In this document: one piece after another, positions 1 to 12,200 of the stretch | Layout: every line of letters begins with the position of its first letter | How positions within the stretch are numbered: the stretch's first letter is position 1 | Assembly (NCBI GenBank): GCA_009760855.2 | Contig: WPIO01000039.1 | Coordinates: 1,529,001 to 1,593,000, forward strand | Direction of reading: 5' to 3' | Origin: Cristatella mucedo | Lineage: Eukaryota; Bryozoa; Phylactolaemata; Cristatellidae | Length of the DNA: 64,000 nucleotides | Translations under genes and position numbers: made by a program | The notes under the pieces: generated by a model | Databases searched by the model: none | What the model was told of the DNA's origin: nothing | Seen by the model: only the letters and a program-made list of their open reading frames with translations

Positions 1-430
1 TTATATTCTATATTGCCGATTTTATCGCCAAGCACAATTCAAGTGTTCACTTTTATGTAAATAACACGCACAGCTTTTGTTGTGTTTTGACCTTTCCCTG
101 CTTGTCAAACTCTTGCAACTCGCTCGTTAATCGTGTATCGATATCATCCGCAATTCTATAGCGGTGACTTTCTCAAATTAAATGATAAAAAGCAGCGTAC
201 TGGCTATGAATAACTATGAATAACTTAAAATTTAACTGAGAAATAGAAAAGCTAAACTATCTGATCGGCTTCGCCTGCATTATCTACTAAAGCCTCTGCA
301 CAGAATCTAGGTGCCCTTTCCCAAGATGACTTTCACTAGATGGCCACATTATCTCTCACAACCAAGTCTGCGTACTTTCACACAATCTATTAAGTAATGC
401 GTTATTTGGTGTCCATCAAATGAGGGTACC
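1..430 (+). mobile_element. LINE-B reverse-transcriptase fragment, decayed
   Basis: Collinear at base level with the LINE-B copy at 28695-30110: the stretch after the palm motif (IAKHN...F.FY), the serine/asparagine-rich linker and the segment reading FLKLNDKK can be followed, but small indels and stops break every frame. The copy is cut by the window edge and fades out near 430. It is not functional. Confidence 0.7.
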
Positions 431-1529
431 AAAGCCAAGCTAGGCAGTCATGACGTCTCGACGAGACTCCTCTACTTCGCTACTTGTACGGCGTTATGTG
501 CGAAACGCCCAGGGCTGCCTGCCCAAATCCTCCGGTCCGGGCTAATGCTTCTGACCCCCTTCGGAATTCGGGTGGAGCAAAAAGAAAAAGCGACCGACGT
601 GCATCTTGAGTGCAGCGCGGGCATTGGGTGCCGTTCAGAACGGCGCTGGCTAGCTGCTGCTGCAGCAAGCTACCAAAGCCTGGCATTGAATCGAGAGCAT
701 GTCGACGACTGCACTCATGGCGCAGGCGCCGAGCCCGTTCTATAGACAGTCCGAGCATGCTAGCGGCGGGTTATTCCACTTCCTAGCAGCAGGATCCGTC
801 GCGTCAGTTGTAAGCCGAAGCCTGCCTGAAACTATCCACGTTGCTTGCTAGTTACAACGTACTGGCTCACAACCGAAAGCTTGCGTAGCAATTACTATAA
901 ACGTCGACGGCATGGCAATGCAGTGATGATCGAATGAAGCATGAAAACAGCGAGAACAAGAGAATTGATGCTGCAAGTAGAGATACAGATAGGAAGTGGA
1001 CATATCTTTTTGAGAATATGGATACCTTGATTTAGAGATTCCTAGACATGGAGATATAGAGGTAGACGTACGGAGATACAAAGATGTGAGATTATTGAGA
1101 TGGAAATAGAGGTATAAATATAGTTCGTGTTTGAGTGTGTGCATGTCTATACCGATACACGGGCGTCTGTAATAAAGTAACCTGACAATCGGCTAGGTAG
1201 ACGATCGGCCCAGGAATAGCAAAAACGGCGGTTTAAACTTTTTTCGGCCACTTTCTGTATGCACGGTGAATGCAAGTGATTCTAGAGTGATATAGGAGCT
1301 GTTTGTTGTCAAGAGCGAGAGTTGATGCATTCGCGCTGGCTGCGATTAGCAATTTGGTAAGTGTGAGACTAATAATCCGGAAAAAAGAGAAGCAGACCTA
1401 AATTTTTAGTTGCTAGCATTTAAGCCTGAAAATTTACTCAGAAGGAGATGATCAAATATTGGCCAGCAGTATTGTAGCGCCTTGCTGGCCTTGGCTTAAT
1501 TTTAGCTCGAACAAGAGCTATTCGGCGGC
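431..1529. other. No gene seen; degenerate low-complexity tract
   Basis: Only short overlapping frames occur on both strands at 480-760. Between about 950 and 1140 the plus strand is a purine-rich, degenerate GAGATA/GATATA-type tract without a clean period. I see no exon signature. Confidence 0.4.
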
Positions 1530-2600
1530 GGGCAAGAACTTCTTTGTTCTGGAGCAGTGAGCCAGAGAGGAGCGCCTGTGCGGTTAGAGAGCAAGAGCTT
1601 AAGAGCAAGCCAGGAAACTCTGAGACCAGCGGTGGCGATTCGGCCTTTAGAATTAGTCGGATACCCGCTGGAGCGGCTGATTGATGTTGGCTGGCCTGTC
1701 GACCTCAGCCACCACTCTGTCCAAAAAGAATCGTCTGGAACCTATTCGCCATTCAAGCTGGACAGAGGTGCCATTCCAGTGACCTAGTGCCGGTATTAAT
1801 TCCTTACCTTAATGGACCATGGTGTCGGGCCCAATACCACTAAGCTCTTGCCCCATTGTCTCAGCTAAGTATCTAAGAGTCGAGCGACGCTCGCTCTGGG
1901 TCTTTTGTTCGGCTCCGCGCTTCGACGCCGTCAGACTCGTTTCTCTGAAGGTGAGGGAGGAGAGCGGGCTATACACCGGCGATGGACAGAACAGGGCGAG
2001 GCAGCGCTAGGAGGATTCGGTGGACTCCACCAAATACAGTCGTTTTGCGCCCGAGCTAGCATTTTGTGTTTCTTCTGCGTTTTGTTTGGATTTGCCGGTG
2101 CGAGCTAAACGTAGTTGGTATGGTGTGAGATATTCGGTTGGTTCGTGCTCCTTTGTCTATTTGGGTCGTTCCCCTAGAGACGCAGGAAGCCTAAGTGTGG
2201 AGACGTGTTACCTCCTCAAGAGTGCCTTGAGGTGGCGTGAGTGGGGTATTCCTGCCGAAAGGTGGAAACGGAGTCCTAGTTCTCCGGTTAGGGTTTAGGC
2301 TCCGGTTCAGGCTCCGTCTATTTGGGTTGTTCCCCACTCCAGACGTAGGTAGCCTCAGTGTGAAGACGTATTCCCCCCGAAAGAGTGCTTGTGCAGTTGA
2401 GATCGTGTGAGGAGTGTGGAGATAATACTGAGATAGACGCCCAGCGACTTTGTGCACTTGCGAATGAAACTCAGTAAAATCCCCAATTTGTGTGTCACAC
2501 TTTCCAATTCACGCCGCGGACTCATGACCCCCTTTAGTAACGGTAAGCAGGTCAGCGCCAGAAACGAACCGAACGACATTAGGCGCTAGGTTACGCCGCT
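1530..2600 (+). repeat. LTR-like dispersed repeat, copy 1
   Basis: Shares a long series of matching blocks, in the same order, with 16170-17110: an upstream GC-rich part, a TATA-like TATCTAAGAG near 1870, the phrase GAGGGAGGAGAGCGGGCT, GAATTCGGTGGAC-type sequence, TCTATTTGGGTCGT and an end block with CAATTCACGCC. A segment of about 72 bases (2155-2227) is duplicated at 2317-2388. TATA-like box, transcribed-looking part and an end shared by dispersed copies fit a solo LTR, but I found no target duplication, primer-binding site or polyprotein to prove it. Short frames inside it are not genes. Confidence 0.55.
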
Positions 2601-2834
2601 AGGTAAGCGGCAGGTCAAGCCTACCCCGCCGAGCCTTCAGCGTTACAGTATGTCAAAACACTAGAGCGCGTGCACACTGAGGGCTTTAGTATGCAACTGC
2701 AGTTCTGTTGATTCTACTTGCAGGAGTACGCCCAAAAGAACCTTCCCATCGACTTCGTAAGCCTGCTTGAAATGTACCTTTCTTCCAAGCAAGGTTAGGG
2801 AAACTAGAAATCTAGCCCTGCCACGGCGTATTCC

Positions 2835-3062
2835 ATTGAGCAGAGGTGTATGCCCAAATTTGAGCCCACTGGATTGGAAAATTGGACTTCACTTCCTGCT
2901 TGGGCACTGCCTGTAGCAGGAAGTGAGTTCAACCTATAAATAGAGGACACCGTATTGGCTATACCAACCGCAGGTCACTTCGGGAGAGGTCAAACTTCGA
3001 ACGCTCTCCACCCCTGCGCTCCCACTGGGCTCAAATTCGGGTGCACACCTCAGCTCCTCAAT
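2835..3062. mobile_element. MITE-like element with about 38-bp terminal inverted repeats
   Basis: The segment 2835-2872 is matched by the reverse complement of 3022-3062 with about four mismatches and a 3-base gap. Inside lies a second perfect inverted repeat (CACTTCCTGCT at 2890-2900 against AGCAGGAAGTG at 2915-2925) and a TATAAATA box near 2935. At 228 bp with no coding capacity this resembles a miniature inverted-repeat transposon. A target duplication was not evident. Confidence 0.5.
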
Positions 3063-3770
3063 CGGACCTCGTGCTCGTCGGCGCTCCTGAGTCGATTCGA
3101 AGTCTGAATTAAACGTAAGAGAATGGAGATTATGGACTAAGAAGACTTTGAACACCGACGCCGCCCACAACTTCGAGATCTTGCCAGATCAGGTTGGAAA
3201 TAGGAACATTTCCGGCATTCATTTTTTGACGGCGTCGACGCGAAAGGTGTAACTGTAGTAGTATAGGCGGAAATGCTGGGCGGACCCTTGTCCTTCAGCT
3301 GCTGACCAAAACAACGCACAACAGCTCGCCGATATTGTACGTCGAACTATAAATGTGTGAAACCCACCTGGAAAGTGCTTGTATAAGGAAGCTGTAACTA
3401 CATTAGAGCTACTACAATCGAAAGGTTGATGGATCTCGATCGAGCCGGCAGCTGGCGGCGAAGAGTAGGCGCTGTTGTCGTGCAAGGGGAGAAGTTACCT
3501 ACTCGACTAAGGGGTTAGGCAGGGTAGGAGAAGAAGCTCTATAAAGTTGCCTCCCATCATTATTTACAGGGAAGATGCCAATATACCATGCATCTCTTTG
3601 TCTTAACTCTGAACGTCGACTGCATACATGCTTAGCTGGGCTCGAACGTTTTTCAATCGCCAGCTCCCCCAGATCTAGCCGCCACTATAGCTTCACCGGC
3701 TCTCGAAGAACACATTATTCGGTGCGATCGTGCATGCCTATTGTGTGTTTGCTAGTGTGATTCACGTGTT
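3063..3770. other. No feature recognised
   Basis: Short frames on both strands with no recognisable domain, repeat or splice pattern. Confidence 0.4.
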
Positions 3771-3880
3771 ACGTATCTTCGTCCGTAACTCCACAAAGCC
3801 ATAAAGACTATGTAGGTGCTACGCAGGAGAGGGTTGTATAGCGCACTCACAGCCTAAGCGGCTTTCGGTACTAGCATTCG
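3771..3880 (-). mobile_element. LINE-A 3' end fragment
   Basis: Matches the 3' untranslated end of LINE-A (compare 20510-20620 and 42810-42920): the complementary strand of CCACAAAGCCATAAAGACTA and GCGCACTCACAGCCTAAGCG is read here. Only the end is present, a 5'-truncated insertion. Confidence 0.75.
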
Positions 3881-3941
3881 GTGCATCCGCAGATTCAGAT
3901 GCTTCTTCCAGGATTCTCGAAGTGTGTTACTTACGTAGGAG

Positions 3942-4697
3942 CTAAGGGAAAGCAATGGAGAGCGGTAAAGGGCGGGTATCTTGTATATCCTTGGTTGTTT
4001 CGAGCTTTTCAGCAAGCCTACCCCAAGCACATAAACATGCACACAATCTCGAGCGAATCACCCTAAATTTAGTCGCTATTAGGCCGGCTATAATCCCGGC
4101 GGCCACGTTTAAAGTGTGTCGACGGTGCTCGCTTTCAGCACACGTCAAAGCTCTAGTAGCACATGTCGCGAATTTTGACGACGTTCTTGACCTGTTTTCG
4201 GCGAACGGGATACCTGCCTGAAATCGGCTAACTGTCGCCGACGCCACGACCAATGGCTCCTCTACCTTCCACACCTCGAGTTCCATATAAAAAACTGGTG
4301 TCGGAGAAGCTGCTTCTGCTGCTCGCTCATCCCTCAATTTCAAGCCGCTCGCAGTCTTCTCGAAGCAGCTCTTCGAATCTGGTCGACCGAGTTCTGTCGG
4401 CAGCAAGCGGCCAACGGCAGCAGTGTTACAAGCGCATTCTGGCTGCTTTCGAACTGAAACCTTTTGCCGCCAACGCAGCATTCGTAGCGTCGCTGGCCCA
4501 CGTCGATGACTGACATGTGCCAATGAAGCTGACGCCTCGAAGGACGGCGAACGAGTTGCTGATGCTGCATCGATACATGCTGATGCATGCCGGGCGGCAG
4601 TAGAGCAAGGCAGCAATAAAGGGCGCCCCCGTACCTTTAGGTCGTAGGTCGGTGTCGTTAGCATGGAGCAGTCTATTCGACAGAGGGCTACGGGCAC
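3942..4697 (-). other. Unidentified 251-codon open frame
   Basis: An uninterrupted frame of 251 codons, long for this window, but two frames on the opposite strand (3955-4221 and 4253-4513) are open over the same bases, so local composition may keep frames open. The translation is rich in Ala, Arg, Ser and Cys with no motif, membrane segment or family resemblance I recognise. It could be a degenerate gene or a chance frame. Confidence 0.15.
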
Positions 4698-5552
4698 CCA
4701 GCACCAGTCGCTGCGTTAACTCGCTTGAAAGACCAAAGCTCAAACGATCGACTTTTTGAAACCTGAGCTGGTGTTTTTATGCCACTAAACCGTAGATTTT
4801 GATGATAGGTTCCCAATTATTAGATTAATCCATGGACCGCGAGAAATGTCGAGGCGAGTCTGGCAGATGTAAAATGAAAAAATATTTCATTGTCCTATGC
4901 TTTCAGCAAGGTCTTTCTCGGACAGGATAACAAAAGAAACCACAAGCAGCAAACCACGTACGGTTGGGGACGAATTTTGGTTTTGCCCTCTTACTAGGCC
5001 CTTTCATAGATTATTACCGAGGATTTTCAGACGAATTCTTCGCAGCCGTCAATGCAGCCATGCTGTCCATATCTTCATCACTGGTAGCGGCCACAGCGAC
5101 CAGCTGGGCTGAATATATTTCCAGATATTCCGCTGGTCACAGCCGGCACAGGAAGAACCGGTACTTCGTTCACCACAGCTTCCCTCAAAGCTAATGTACC
5201 GTATACCGACGCTTTACCAGCAGCCATTTCCACGCTTTTGTATACAATCATAAACTCATGCTTTCCGAGTGGCACATAGAGTTTCCTGAATTTAATTCTC
5301 GGAGCTTCTACCGTGGCCTGCATCTGTGCTACAGAAGTCACCCTATCGCCCATACATCTTCTAGATGCCAGTCTCATCTGCAGTATGCCTAAATGTCGAT
5401 TGATGCGACTTAGCTTCGAGTAGTGCTTCGTGAACTACGTCGAAAGGGCGTCGATTCCGAATTCTCACAAGTTCGGCATAATAAAGCTCTAATTTACTAA
5501 ATTTAATTGAGAAAGGCTCCACAGTTCTGCCTGAGCGTCGAAGTTCCACATC
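4698..5552 (-). other. Unassigned stretch with two overlapping short minus-strand frames
   Basis: Frames at 5078-5377 (99 codons) and 5361-5549 (62 codons) overlap on the minus strand and together read as ordinary, non-repetitive protein-like sequence. I recognise no domain. They may be remains of a transposon protein, but nothing proves it. Confidence 0.15.
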
Positions 5553-6055
5553 TTAACACTTCTCCCCTACCTGCACTCAGGCTCTCTATCAGGCAGCGTA
5601 TCGACTTCAAGGTACTGTCACTTACTTTTAGGTTCCTTCATTTTCAGGCTCCAGCCTTCCCTATCAGAACTACTCACCACCGGGCTAAGAATCGTACAAC
5701 CCACTGCTCTGATTCAAACCATTTAGCTATACCTCGTACGAACCTCAGAAACTGTGGAGACCGTGTTTTTTGTTTGTATGCTCCCAAAGCCAGGAACTCA
5801 CCCCCGAAGCACTTCACAACGTACTCTGACATAATGACACTTAAAATTAAAACAACCTGTATATTACAGCATTTTGTGGGTCTTTGTGATTCGTCCTTCG
5901 TTTGAATGTACCAGCTTACACAGGCTACTGCTTGTGGATGTTACCGCCAATCATTTGGTCATGCTTTCTATGCAGCATCTGTAAAGTGCCTAGAAAGAGA
6001 TTCAGTTATCTGAAACCGCTTTTTAAATGTATTATTATTATTACTACTATTGACA
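5553..6055 (+). mobile_element. LINE-B fragment with 3' end
   Basis: Plus-strand frame includes the conserved LINE-B stretches RQRIDFKVLSLTFR and NLRNCGDR.F..YAPKA (C-terminal part of the RT protein), followed by the 3' untranslated end, the hairpin core around 5985-6025 and an ATT-rich tail ending near 6052. It is 5'-truncated and mutated. Confidence 0.8.
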
Positions 6056-6639
6056 TCGGGGATGGGGGTTCAAAACCAAAGATCAACGATATGAATTTCT
6101 GTTAAAAGCGCAATGAAAGCCATTCGCATCATATAAGGCCAACTTATGTTACCTCCATTTCGCACTCTTCAGATGAATTCAAAAAAGACAAGGCACCGAA
6201 AAGTTCACAGCACCTTAAAGCGTCAAAACTCGTCAGGCAGAACCATGGAACACTTTTCCCCACAAGTCGAAGACAAACAGTTTACAAGTCTGTAGTGGCC
6301 GAGACTTTAAGCAGCCTCTTCCGAATAAATGGTGGGGAAGGTGTGCTGCCTGAACATCAAACATTTTACCAGTCTATTATTGTGAAGGCATTGAAGGCCG
6401 ACGCCGGATCTCGCCAGTTTCTGGTAGCTATCTGTTGGTTTCAATCTCTCAATGAGATCGGCTAGATCAAAGTTTGTAGGGCAGCAAAAAGCACAGGTAG
6501 CGAAGTGGCATGTTACAGCTAGAAACCAGCAGCTGATTAAACAGCCTCATTTGTTTAGCAGCACAAGAGCCTTAATGGTTATCACCACCACTTACAGTGG
6601 AAATAAAGGTTCGCCCACTGACGGATCGAAACCATGACA
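6056..6639. other. No feature recognised
   Basis: Sequence between two LINE-B copies with no convincing exon, repeat or domain. Confidence 0.35.
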
Positions 6640-8060
6640 TCGGTCGTGAAGAGCCAGCACCTTACCTCCGGGGCTATCCAACTTCTCACTTAGCTAGGAA
6701 GTTTCAGTCAGGTTTAAGAGCTAATTATTCCACCGAGTCAGCATTGCTTCAGGATGATACCTTAGGCATGCAGACTGTGATAGTCTCTCTACTTAATCTT
6801 TTGGCAGCTTTTGATGCTGTCGATCTATAAGCCCTTCTCGAGGGTCTCTCATCTCGCATGAGCACCACAGGGGCAGCACTACAATAATCCAGGCCCTATC
6901 GCAGTGGGAGAATGTAAGCATTGATGTAAACTGACAAAGATCATCCGAGAATCGCTTAAGTAAGGCTCACCTCAGAGATCTGTGCTTGATTCGGTTCTTT
7001 TCGCAGTTTATCCTCTCCCTCTTGCCGGTGTGATCGACAAGCACAGTTTAGGCTTTCTGTTCTATGCAGATGACAACTCAGTTGTACCTTCGATCTTTTT
7101 CCTCTCACCACCCTTGCTGCATGTATTGATGACCCCAAATGGATGGCAGCAAACCTTCTTAAATTGAATGACGATAAAACGAACTTACCAGTTCTGGGCA
7201 AACAAAGTGATTCAGAAATTGGAAAACTTAATGCTGAAATTCGGCCATGCCAGCATATCTCATATTGCATCTGCACAAAATCGAGGTGTCCTGTTCCAAA
7301 ATGACCTTCCATTAACGATAAATTAGCTCCACAGTCAAGTCTGCCTACTTTCAGCTACATTACCAAATCACTAAAATGCAGGGTTGCTTAGACAAGGACA
7401 TTACATCAAAATTCGTCCATGCATCTGTGAAATCCTTGACTTGTGTAACTCTCTGCTTGCTGGTCTACTGGCGTTTGCAATCAGGTGCTTACAGCTGGTG
7501 CAAAACTCTGTAGCTAGGCTTGTCTGCCGTGAGCTTCGCAGTTGGCTTATCACACTACTTCTCTCCGACCTGCAATGGCTCTCAGTCAAGCAGTGTATCG
7601 ACTACAAGGTTGTGTCACTTACTTTTAGGTCCATCCATTCTTAGGCTCCAAACTACCTATCAGATCAACTCCCCCACCAGGCTAGGCATCGCACCACCTG
7701 CTTTTCTGAATCTAATTAGATACACTTCTTGCAAACCTCAAATCCTTTGAAGACCATGCCTTTAGTTCGTAAGGTTCCAAAGCCAGACTCAATCCCGACT
7801 GGCATCACGACATCCCCTGACTTGACATCTTAAAAGACACTAAAAAACGCATCTATTTTATCACAGCATTTAGTGGGTCGACGGGATCCCTCCTTTGTGT
7901 GCTTATGCATGCTGACACTGTGCAGTCACCTCTAATCACTTACACTTGTTGACATTGAACATGCTACCACTAACCATTTATGCTTCCTCTACAGCACATG
8001 TAAAATGCCCAGAAAGAGATTAAGTTCTTCGAGGACACTATACACATGTATTATTATTCT
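6640..8060 (+). mobile_element. LINE-B copy, RT region, decayed
   Basis: Recognisable in order: RKFQSGLRANYSTESALL, LLNLLAAFDAVD (the LDLSAAFDTID motif), FYADD.S, LLKLNDDKT, NSVARLVCRELRS and DYKVVSLTFRS. The frame shifts repeatedly and contains stops. It ends with a diverged hairpin and an ATT/AAT tail at 8006-8060. The tail variant CACTATACACATG differs from the common CTTTATCAAGTG form, suggesting a subfamily. Confidence 0.8.
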
Positions 8061-9129
8061 TAATATTATATTATTACGCTCGCATGGATAATTAAGACAG
8101 TTTGCCATAACCTCACTGCTACTTGAAATGCTAGCCAGGCTGCTTAAATGTAATTTGCTTCTTAGGGGTTAAGCTAAGTATGCTGTGCTTATAATTACAG
8201 TTACGAGATGGACCACAAGCCAAGACTTAGCAATGCTAATGCTGAACAGCCTGTTCTGGCTGTTCAGCAAGTAGCGAGAGTGATTCAATGACCTCACAGT
8301 TTTAGACACCATACTCTTGCTTATACATATTTGAATATCTTACATGGTAAATAACTTCTAGCATCTAGGCCTTTTTGGTAATAATTTCACCCAAACATGC
8401 TGCACTAAACAACCTTTTCTGAAATGGCAGGTTTTGTATCCCACTTGCTTCAAAATACCTGTCGGATGAAGACTTACAGCAATGGCCAGCATGCAGAGAA
8501 TAGGCCACTTAGTGGCATGGACAGCAGGTTAAAGTAGTGGGAGTTCAACACGCAGCAGGCTTATCTCATCCGACCGTTGTCGACCTAGGCGGATTATATC
8601 GGCACATTTTAAAAACAAGACCTAACTGGTGGTCTCTACGAACACAAGACATCTTCCACTTGCCAATATCAGGCCCTCGATTTAATCGTCGGTCAGCAAA
8701 TTATACACATCCTGCACCTGCCTTTCTAGTTAGAGGAGAGAATAGCTGGTAATATCGGTTGTCACAAACAGAATAATGGCAGCTAAGACTACAACGCATC
8801 TATGTTAGTGCCAACAGATAAGGCACCCATGGCATCCTAAAGTGCAGAAGCACAGCTCATCGAGCCAGCCAACAGTGTATCCCGCACCAGGCTGAAGACA
8901 CAGTCGCTGCATAGCTGCTCACTGCCTGGACTTGATGCCAGAAAAGGGCAGCTACGGATGGCCTTCTGAGGTGCAGATATTTGCAATCACACACACTGTG
9001 CCGAATACAACGCCATCCACGAATCCGTTGGCTGCAGAAATTGTTTCTCCTAATTCTTGATTCTTCGTGGAAGCCTTGGCAGGGTTCATTTAAAGATTGA
9101 CAAGTGCTGCCAACGACAGCGTTTCTTCG
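8061..9129. other. No gene seen; TIMM13 3' flank
   Basis: No exon or mobile element recognised apart from a short hairpin. It lies downstream of TIMM13 on that gene's strand; I did not see a clear AATAAA close to the stop codon. Confidence 0.35.
8240..8269. repeat. Perfect 12-bp inverted repeat (hairpin)
   Basis: TGCTGAACAGCC at 8240-8251 and GGCTGTTCAGCA at 8258-8269 are exact reverse complements around a 6-base loop. There is no T-run after it and no known role. Confidence 0.6.
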
Positions 9130-9240
9130 TCAGTGTCCAATATTTGCCCCTCCTCGTTCCCGCTGCAATCGTGAGCTGTAAACTCTTGCAACAAGGTTCC
9201 ACGAATCCATATATCTATCCATGCACATAGCAATACACTT
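9130..9240 (-). CDS. TIMM13: TIMM13 exon 3 (residues 63-98)
   Basis: Acceptor CTTTTTTCAG then AAGTGTATTGC; stop TGA at 9132-9130. It encodes [15 protein letters not shown] and a short basic C-terminus ending GGANIGH. Confidence 0.95.
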   Translation of the reverse strand, partial: KCIAMCMDRYMDSWNLVARVYSSRLQRERGGANIGH

Positions 9241-12200
9241 CTGAAAAAAGAACAGAAACATCGCACAGGTCTAAAAAGGAAGCACGAAAGAGATGCAGCT
9301 GCAAACGAATCCATTTCTTACCTGGTCTGAACTGCCAAGTGACGTTCCAGGCTTAGTAATGCACATCTTGAAGCACTTGTCGGACATTTTCTAAAAGTTG
9401 AGAGCCAAGCGCTTAAATTAATGAGCGATTGATTTAGCACAACCAGGTCTCAAAACCAGAATACAGTTAAGAACATCACCATTTAAGAACATAAAGACAT
9501 GTGAACCCCAAAAGAAAATGCTCCCCTTAGCCTATGACAGCCCCTACATAGGATCATGAGCGATAAGCCTGGAAAACCCAACCAGATAGTTTTAAAATTA
9601 TACACTGCAAAAATGTGCAAATATACAATAACACGTGCAAATAACATGTCTTTTGAAAGACTTACAGAAGCAAAGCCGAATTGAGGATCTGAACAAGCAC
9701 TTATACATCTTAACCATAGATCTGAAGACTAGGTACACTTCCCAGGGCGACAGAAGCCGTTACCGTAAGCCGCAAGTACGTGTAGACACAGTTAGAGATC
9801 AACCAAAGTCGTAAGGCAGGCTTTAAATTTAAATGGAAGGACTCTTTACTAAGAAGGGTTTGGGCATGCTTGCATGTTGTTGTCTATTAAACATGCCACA
9901 TAAATCCAACCGCTTGAACCATATTCGTTGTTTGTTATTTGCCATGCATTTGTTGAAGTAATTCCTAAATGATTATTTTCTACTATCAGGTTCAGCTTAG
10001 CACGATAGCACCAGTATTAGCACTAGCCTTGCATGCATAGGCTGTGACTTTTAGGCTATCCCTGCCAAACAAGTGCAGAAGTGCAGCTTCCTAAAAACTC
10101 AGGTCATTTATGGTCACCTGTTTCTACTCCCCACATATTACATTGCCGAGGGAAATCACAGCACCACTAGAAGGAACAAGCTTTGTCCACACTGGTTATG
10201 TTCACGATACTTGCGAACTTGTCCTTAGTGCTAACTAGGGTCCAACTAGCCATGTCAACACTATTAAAGTTTGGAGCCGAGACTAGTCTCGTTGTCGGGC
10301 TGTGGATTGTATACATCGCTCTCACTTGGTAACAAGAGGCATGAAGCATTGAGGTCGTCAATTTCTCATTCGGCAGCAAAGGGAAATGAAGTGGCGTCTA
10401 TCGGCTATCTAAGGACATGTATCTGCTACTCCTTATATATACCTACATTCCAGTCATTAAAAATTTAGCTGCCATCCTTCTATAGGTAGCTTTCTTTATC
10501 AACAGATTCCTGTATTCTGAACACTTGCAGAAGGTATCATCCATGTTGTTTTTTGGGTCTGCTCCTGATTGGTAAGCGTGCCCCAGAAGTGGCCGATCGA
10601 TCACCAATACGTAGATGGCCTGGCTAACTTCTCAAAGACACACACATCCTTCACGTCAGCTGCCAGAAGTAGTCTCACGTTCTTGGCTGTCTTGACTCCG
10701 AACGTTCGCCAGTGTAGATACAGCTTAATACTCACCGAGTTTTCTGAAGCAGACATCATAATTGACAAGTAGGGGAAGAGAAAAAAGAAACAGAAGGCTT
10801 TGTAGAAACGGGCAAAGTCCCAGCTACAAAACCTACACATCTTATTTTCAACGGCTTGCCCTTGCCCTGCTCGAACGCCAGCATTGTTTTGGTTGGGGTG
10901 CATGCGACATGCCCCTGGTTTTTTAAAGGCCTGCTGGTACAACCAGGAGGCTTAAAGTAGAAGCAGCATTTCCTTCTTGACGGTTGGCTAATTCTGCCCG
11001 ATACCCAAGATACGGTGACTGCACTGGTTCTGCCCAGCGGTTAAAGTGCTTGCCCCGACTAAGGTCAAGGTGAATTTATCTGACGATGAAGGTCGTGGGC
11101 TCGAGTCCCATGGCATGTGTGAAGCGGCCGAATAGAGATTAAGCTCTCTTAGGGCGCTAAGCAAATGAATAATATATTTTTTTAGTAGCCCAAACCAGGA
11201 AGAAAGTCGATAAGGTAAGCAAAGCTTAAGGTAGACAAAGAGGCCAGCGACACCACTTGCACATCTTGATTTTTTTTGTTGCTCACCACTTGAAAGCACA
11301 TTTTTAGCTGGAAAGTGGACGATTTTAGCTGGATAGTGGACGATTTTAGCTGGATAGTGGATGATAAGCATACACATGTTACTGGCCAAGGCAGCACAGC
11401 TGTTATAGTAAACCACCCGAAACAAAACCAGTGTCTAGCAAATGCCTGTTCTCATCAGGCACCCTAATTGGTGAATAATACCATTCAGCTTATCATAACA
11501 TCGATCGCAAGGTCCTGCTCAAGCAACTGAGAATGATTGGCCTGGCCGACGAGGCCTAGGCCTAGGCCTAGTTTAAATAGTCTAACCAGGTCGGGTCTTC
11601 ATTGCGTCGCCTGATTCGAGTGGCCTAGATTGTGTGGTCAGGTCTCATCTATCACATTTCTTCACACTGCTATTCGGCACAAAGATTACATTTATGTCCA
11701 CCCAGTAACTATACTCATTGATCACCTGCAATGTAGCTACAAAATACTGGGCGAGTAACACCATCGAGACCATGAAAGGGGATGTTGACATAGCAGCATC
11801 TACAAAGCCATAGCAATTGTGAGGTTGAACAAGGGTCACGGATTAGCGACTTCACTGTGATCGATGTAAACAAGCATCTGCTCACCAGCAGACTTCAGAC
11901 CAGCTTTCAGTAGGTCCACAACCACATCCACCAGGTCCAGGCAGACTGAAACTCTTGTTTAATCGACCAAATGAATGTAGGTTCATGATAGTTAGCAATG
12001 GAAAGTGATGCAAACGAGCTTGCCAAAAAAGGAATGAAGCCTATTGGCGAAACTGCCTTCAACCTATATTATGATTCGTCACCAGATCGGTGATGGTTTT
12101 CAGGGCTGCTTTACTGCAATTGGTGTTGGAGATCTGCATTAGATCTCAAGTATTACGGTCCAAGGCATGAATCTTAAGTGGTAAATCATTTACTTGCAAA

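Noticed and set aside
11021-11110. tRNA gene at the SINE-1 heads (also 15121 and 63375)
   Set aside because: The heads match only the A and B boxes, do not fold into a full tRNA that I can see, and are joined to a LINE-like tail.
11182-11425. Repeat-bearing small protein in overlapping minus-strand frames
   Set aside because: The peptide repetition is explained by the 21-bp tandem repeat at 11300-11362 in TIMM13 intron 1; no exon borders or family match.
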